A DNA stretch of 47,512 bases, from the NCBI GenBank assembly GCA_023388355.1, contig JAEWGI010000009.1:1-47512 (forward strand), read 5' to 3'. Position 1 is the first letter of the stretch, and each line of letters starts with the position of its first letter. This document shows positions 45,742 to 47,512 of the stretch, piece after piece. The notes beneath the pieces are model-generated. The model saw only the letters and a list, made by a program, of their open reading frames with translations. It had not been told where the DNA came from and did not search any database. This DNA comes from Pseudomonadota bacterium. Lineage in GTDB: Bacteria > Pseudomonadota > Gammaproteobacteria > Xanthomonadales > Xanthomonadaceae. The position numbers and the translations under genes are program-made.

Positions 45742-47512
45742 ATGAAGCTGCGGCTCGCGCTTGTACCGATCTGCCTGCTGGCCGCGTTGCCCGCCGTTGC
45801 CGAAGCCCGCGGCTTCGACGTGCGCGACCTGGTCGAACTCGAACGCGTCTCCTCGCCCGTGCTCGCGCCCGACGGGCGCGTCGTGGTCTTCGCCCAGCGC
45901 AGCGTGGACGCCGAGCTCAAGGCCACCACCGCCCTGTACGCGCGCCACCTGCTGACCCGCGACAACGCGCCGCCGCGCCGGATCACCCCCGCGGGCTGGA
46001 GCATGAGCGCGCCCTCGTTCTCGCCGGACGGGTCGACCCTGTACTTCCTCAGCGCGAAGAACGGCTCGCAGCAGCTGTACGCGATGCCCGCCACGGGCGG
46101 CGAACCGCGCCAGCTCACCGCGTTCGCGCTCGACGTGGGCAGCTACAGGCTGTCGCCCGACGCCAGCCGCATCGCCTTCAGCGCCGAGACCTTCGCCGAA
46201 TGCGCGGCCGACCTGGCCTGCACGAAGCGCAAGCTGGACGAGCGCGCCGCGGACAAGGCCAGCGGCCACGTCCACGACCAGCTGTTCGTGCGCCACTGGG
46301 ACACCTGGCGCGACGGGCGCCGCAGCCGGCTGTTCGTCGCCGTCCTGCCGGACGCGGCCGCGGCGCCGGTCGCCAGCGCCAGCGCGCTCAGCGGCGCGCT
46401 CGATGGCGACATCCCCTCCCGGCCCTTTGGCGACGCCGGCGATTACACCTGGTCGCCCGACGGCAGCCACGTCGTGGCCAGCGTACGGATCGCCGGCAGA
46501 AGCGAGCCGTGGTCGACCAATTTCGACCTCTACCGCCTGGCGCTCGACGGCGGCGCGCCGGTCAACCTGACCGCGGCCAACAAGGCCTGGGACGCGGGTC
46601 CGGTGTACAGCGCCGACGGCGCGACCCTGTTCTACCGCGCGATGCGGCGTCCCGGCTTCGAAGCCGACCGCAACGCGATCATGGCGATGGACGTCGCCAG
46701 CGGACGCGCGCGCGAGATCGCGCCCGACTGGGACCGCTCGCCCAGCCGCCTCGCGGTGTCGGCCGACGGCCGGACCGTGTTTGCGACCGCCCAGGACACC
46801 GGCCAGTACCCGCTGTTCGGCATCGACGTGGCCAGTGGCGACGTCGCGCGCCTGGTCGATGGAGGCACGGTGTCGGCTTTCGACGTGGCCGGCGACACCA
46901 TCGCCCTGACCCGCAACGCGCTCGATACCGGCAACGTGGTCTACGTGACCCGGGCGGGTTCGGAGGACACGCTGCGCCAGATCACGCAGACCGATGGGGA
47001 GCGCCTTCCAGACGTGCAGTTCGGCGGCTACGAGCAGTTCTCGTTCAAGGGCGCCGACAACGCCACCGTGTACGGCTACGTGGTCAGGCCCTGGAACCAT
47101 GCGCCCGGCGCCAGGTATCCGGTCGCGTTCCTGATCCACGGCGGCCCGCAGGGCAGCTTCGGCAACGGCTGGAGCACGCGCTGGAACCCGCAGACCTACG
47201 CCGGCCAGGGCTATGCGGTGGTGATGATCGATTTCCACGGCTCCACCGGCTACGGCCAGGCCTTCACCGACGCGATCACCGGCGACTGGGGCGGCAAGCC
47301 GCTGGTCGACCTGCAGAAGGGCTGGCAGGCGGCCCTGGAGCGATACGACTTCCTCGACGGCGACCGCGCCTGCGCGCTGGGCGCCAGCTACGGCGGCTAC
47401 ATGGTCAACTGGATCGCCAGCCAGTGGAAGCAGCCGTGGAAGTGCCTGGTCAACCACAACGGCGTGTTCGACACCCGCTCGATGGGCCTGGTGACCGAGG
47501 AGCTGTGGTTCA
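45742..47512 (+). CDS. S9 peptidase, 3' end beyond the window
   Basis: At least 590 residues are present with no stop before the right edge. A signal peptide (1-22, AVAEA) precedes a beta-propeller with repeated SPDGS/SADG units (for example SPDGSTLYF, SPDGSHVVA, SADGRTVFA). The hydrolase domain begins with FLIHGGPQGSFG and the nucleophile Ser549 in GASYGGYM. Asp and His of the triad lie past the edge. It is closest to dipeptidyl aminopeptidase/acylaminoacyl-peptidase types. It lies 148 bp after the first S9 gene; the propeller sequences differ, so it is a distant paralogue rather than a recent duplicate. Confidence 0.9.
   Translation, partial: MKLRLALVPICLLAALPAVAEARGFDVRDLVELERVSSPVLAPDGRVVVFAQRSVDAELKATTALYARHLLTRDNAPPRRITPAGWSMSAPSFSPDGSTLYFLSAKNGSQQLYAMPATGGEPRQLTAFALDVGSYRLSPDASRIAFSAETFAECAADLACTKRKLDERAADKASGHVHDQLFVRHWDTWRDGRRSRLFVAVLPDAAAAPVASASALSGALDGDIPSRPFGDAGDYTWSPDGSHVVASVRIAGRSEPWSTNFDLYRLALDGGAPVNLTAANKAWDAGPVYSADGATLFYRAMRRPGFEADRNAIMAMDVASGRAREIAPDWDRSPSRLAVSADGRTVFATAQDTGQYPLFGIDVASGDVARLVDGGTVSAFDVAGDTIALTRNALDTGNVVYVTRAGSEDTLRQITQTDGERLPDVQFGGYEQFSFKGADNATVYGYVVRPWNHAPGARYPVAFLIHGGPQGSFGNGWSTRWNPQTYAGQGYAVVMIDFHGSTGYGQAFTDAITGDWGGKPLVDLQKGWQAALERYDFLDGDRACALGASYGGYMVNWIASQWKQPWKCLVNHNGVFDTRSMGLVTEELWF

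Overview
The window looks like chromosomal DNA of a high-GC gammaproteobacterium of the Xanthomonadaceae/Lysobacteraceae (Xanthomonas, Lysobacter, Luteimonas, Pseudoxanthomonas, Stenotrophomonas group). The evidence is the fused aspartate kinase/diaminopimelate decarboxylase next to a MurL/MurD2 pair, the sufR-sufBCDS operon ending in GNAT and Rieske genes, the bacterial SET-domain gene, the rmlBACD order, DUF5916 and TonB-dependent outer-membrane proteins, and dispersed palindromic repeats typical of this family. No rRNA, tRNA, CRISPR array, insertion sequence or phage gene was found.

Layout. 1-542: non-coding and full of palindromic repeats of Stenotrophomonas (SMAG-like) style. 543-2608 (-): amgK-murU, the muramic acid recycling pair, and a small GlsB/YeaQ-type membrane protein. 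2677-4170 (-): M20 dipeptidase. 4373-4699 (+): exported helix-hairpin-helix protein. 4700-5194: tandem 105-bp palindrome-bearing repeats. 5195-12338 (-): a six-gene iron/redox module (TonB-dependent receptor, PepSY membrane protein, DUF2271, DUF4198, ApbE-like FMN transferase, membrane-anchored flavodoxin reductase). 12747-19058 (-): the SUF iron-sulfur assembly operon with its Rrf2 regulator and terminal GNAT and Rieske genes. 19283-20034 (-): a broken GH5 glycosidase. 20237-23080 (+): SET-domain methyltransferase and a DUF5916 outer-membrane protein. 23090-28326 (-): lipoprotein, membrane protein, DUF533, HU with a histone-like tail, DUF2784 and an EF-G-like GTPase. 28634-30596 (+): OsmC peroxidase, alpha/beta hydrolase, glycine-zipper protein. 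30719-31603 (-): PhzF-like isomerase. 31777-37266 (+): lysAC-murL-murD2. 37467-38273 (+): dienelactone hydrolase-like. 38225-39498 (-): HhH protein and polyprenyl diphosphate synthase. 39661-43553 (+): ssb, then rfbBACD. 43623-47512 (+): two S9 serine peptidases, the second cut by the window edge.

How genes work together. Two unusual peptidoglycan routes are present: AmgK/MurU rebuild UDP-MurNAc from recycled MurNAc, and MurD2/MurL put D-Glu into the stem by adding L-Glu and then epimerising it, downstream of and overlapping the fused LysAC that handles diaminopimelate. The TonB/PepSY/ApbE/flavoreductase cluster reads as uptake plus reductive release of ferric siderophores, and the adjacent SUF operon would consume that iron.

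The most interesting observations are: a repeat element inserted in frame inside murL, and a remnant forming the SufS N-terminus; a candidate flavinylation motif in the DUF2271 protein beside an ApbE-like enzyme that has no visible signal peptide; a GH5 pseudogene made by an internal deletion with frame change; a SET-domain methyltransferase encoded about 5 kb from a lysine-tailed HU; and a change of repeat family across the left edge that may mark horizontal transfer or an assembly join. No wholly new multi-gene system was identified with confidence; the iron/redox module is the closest candidate.
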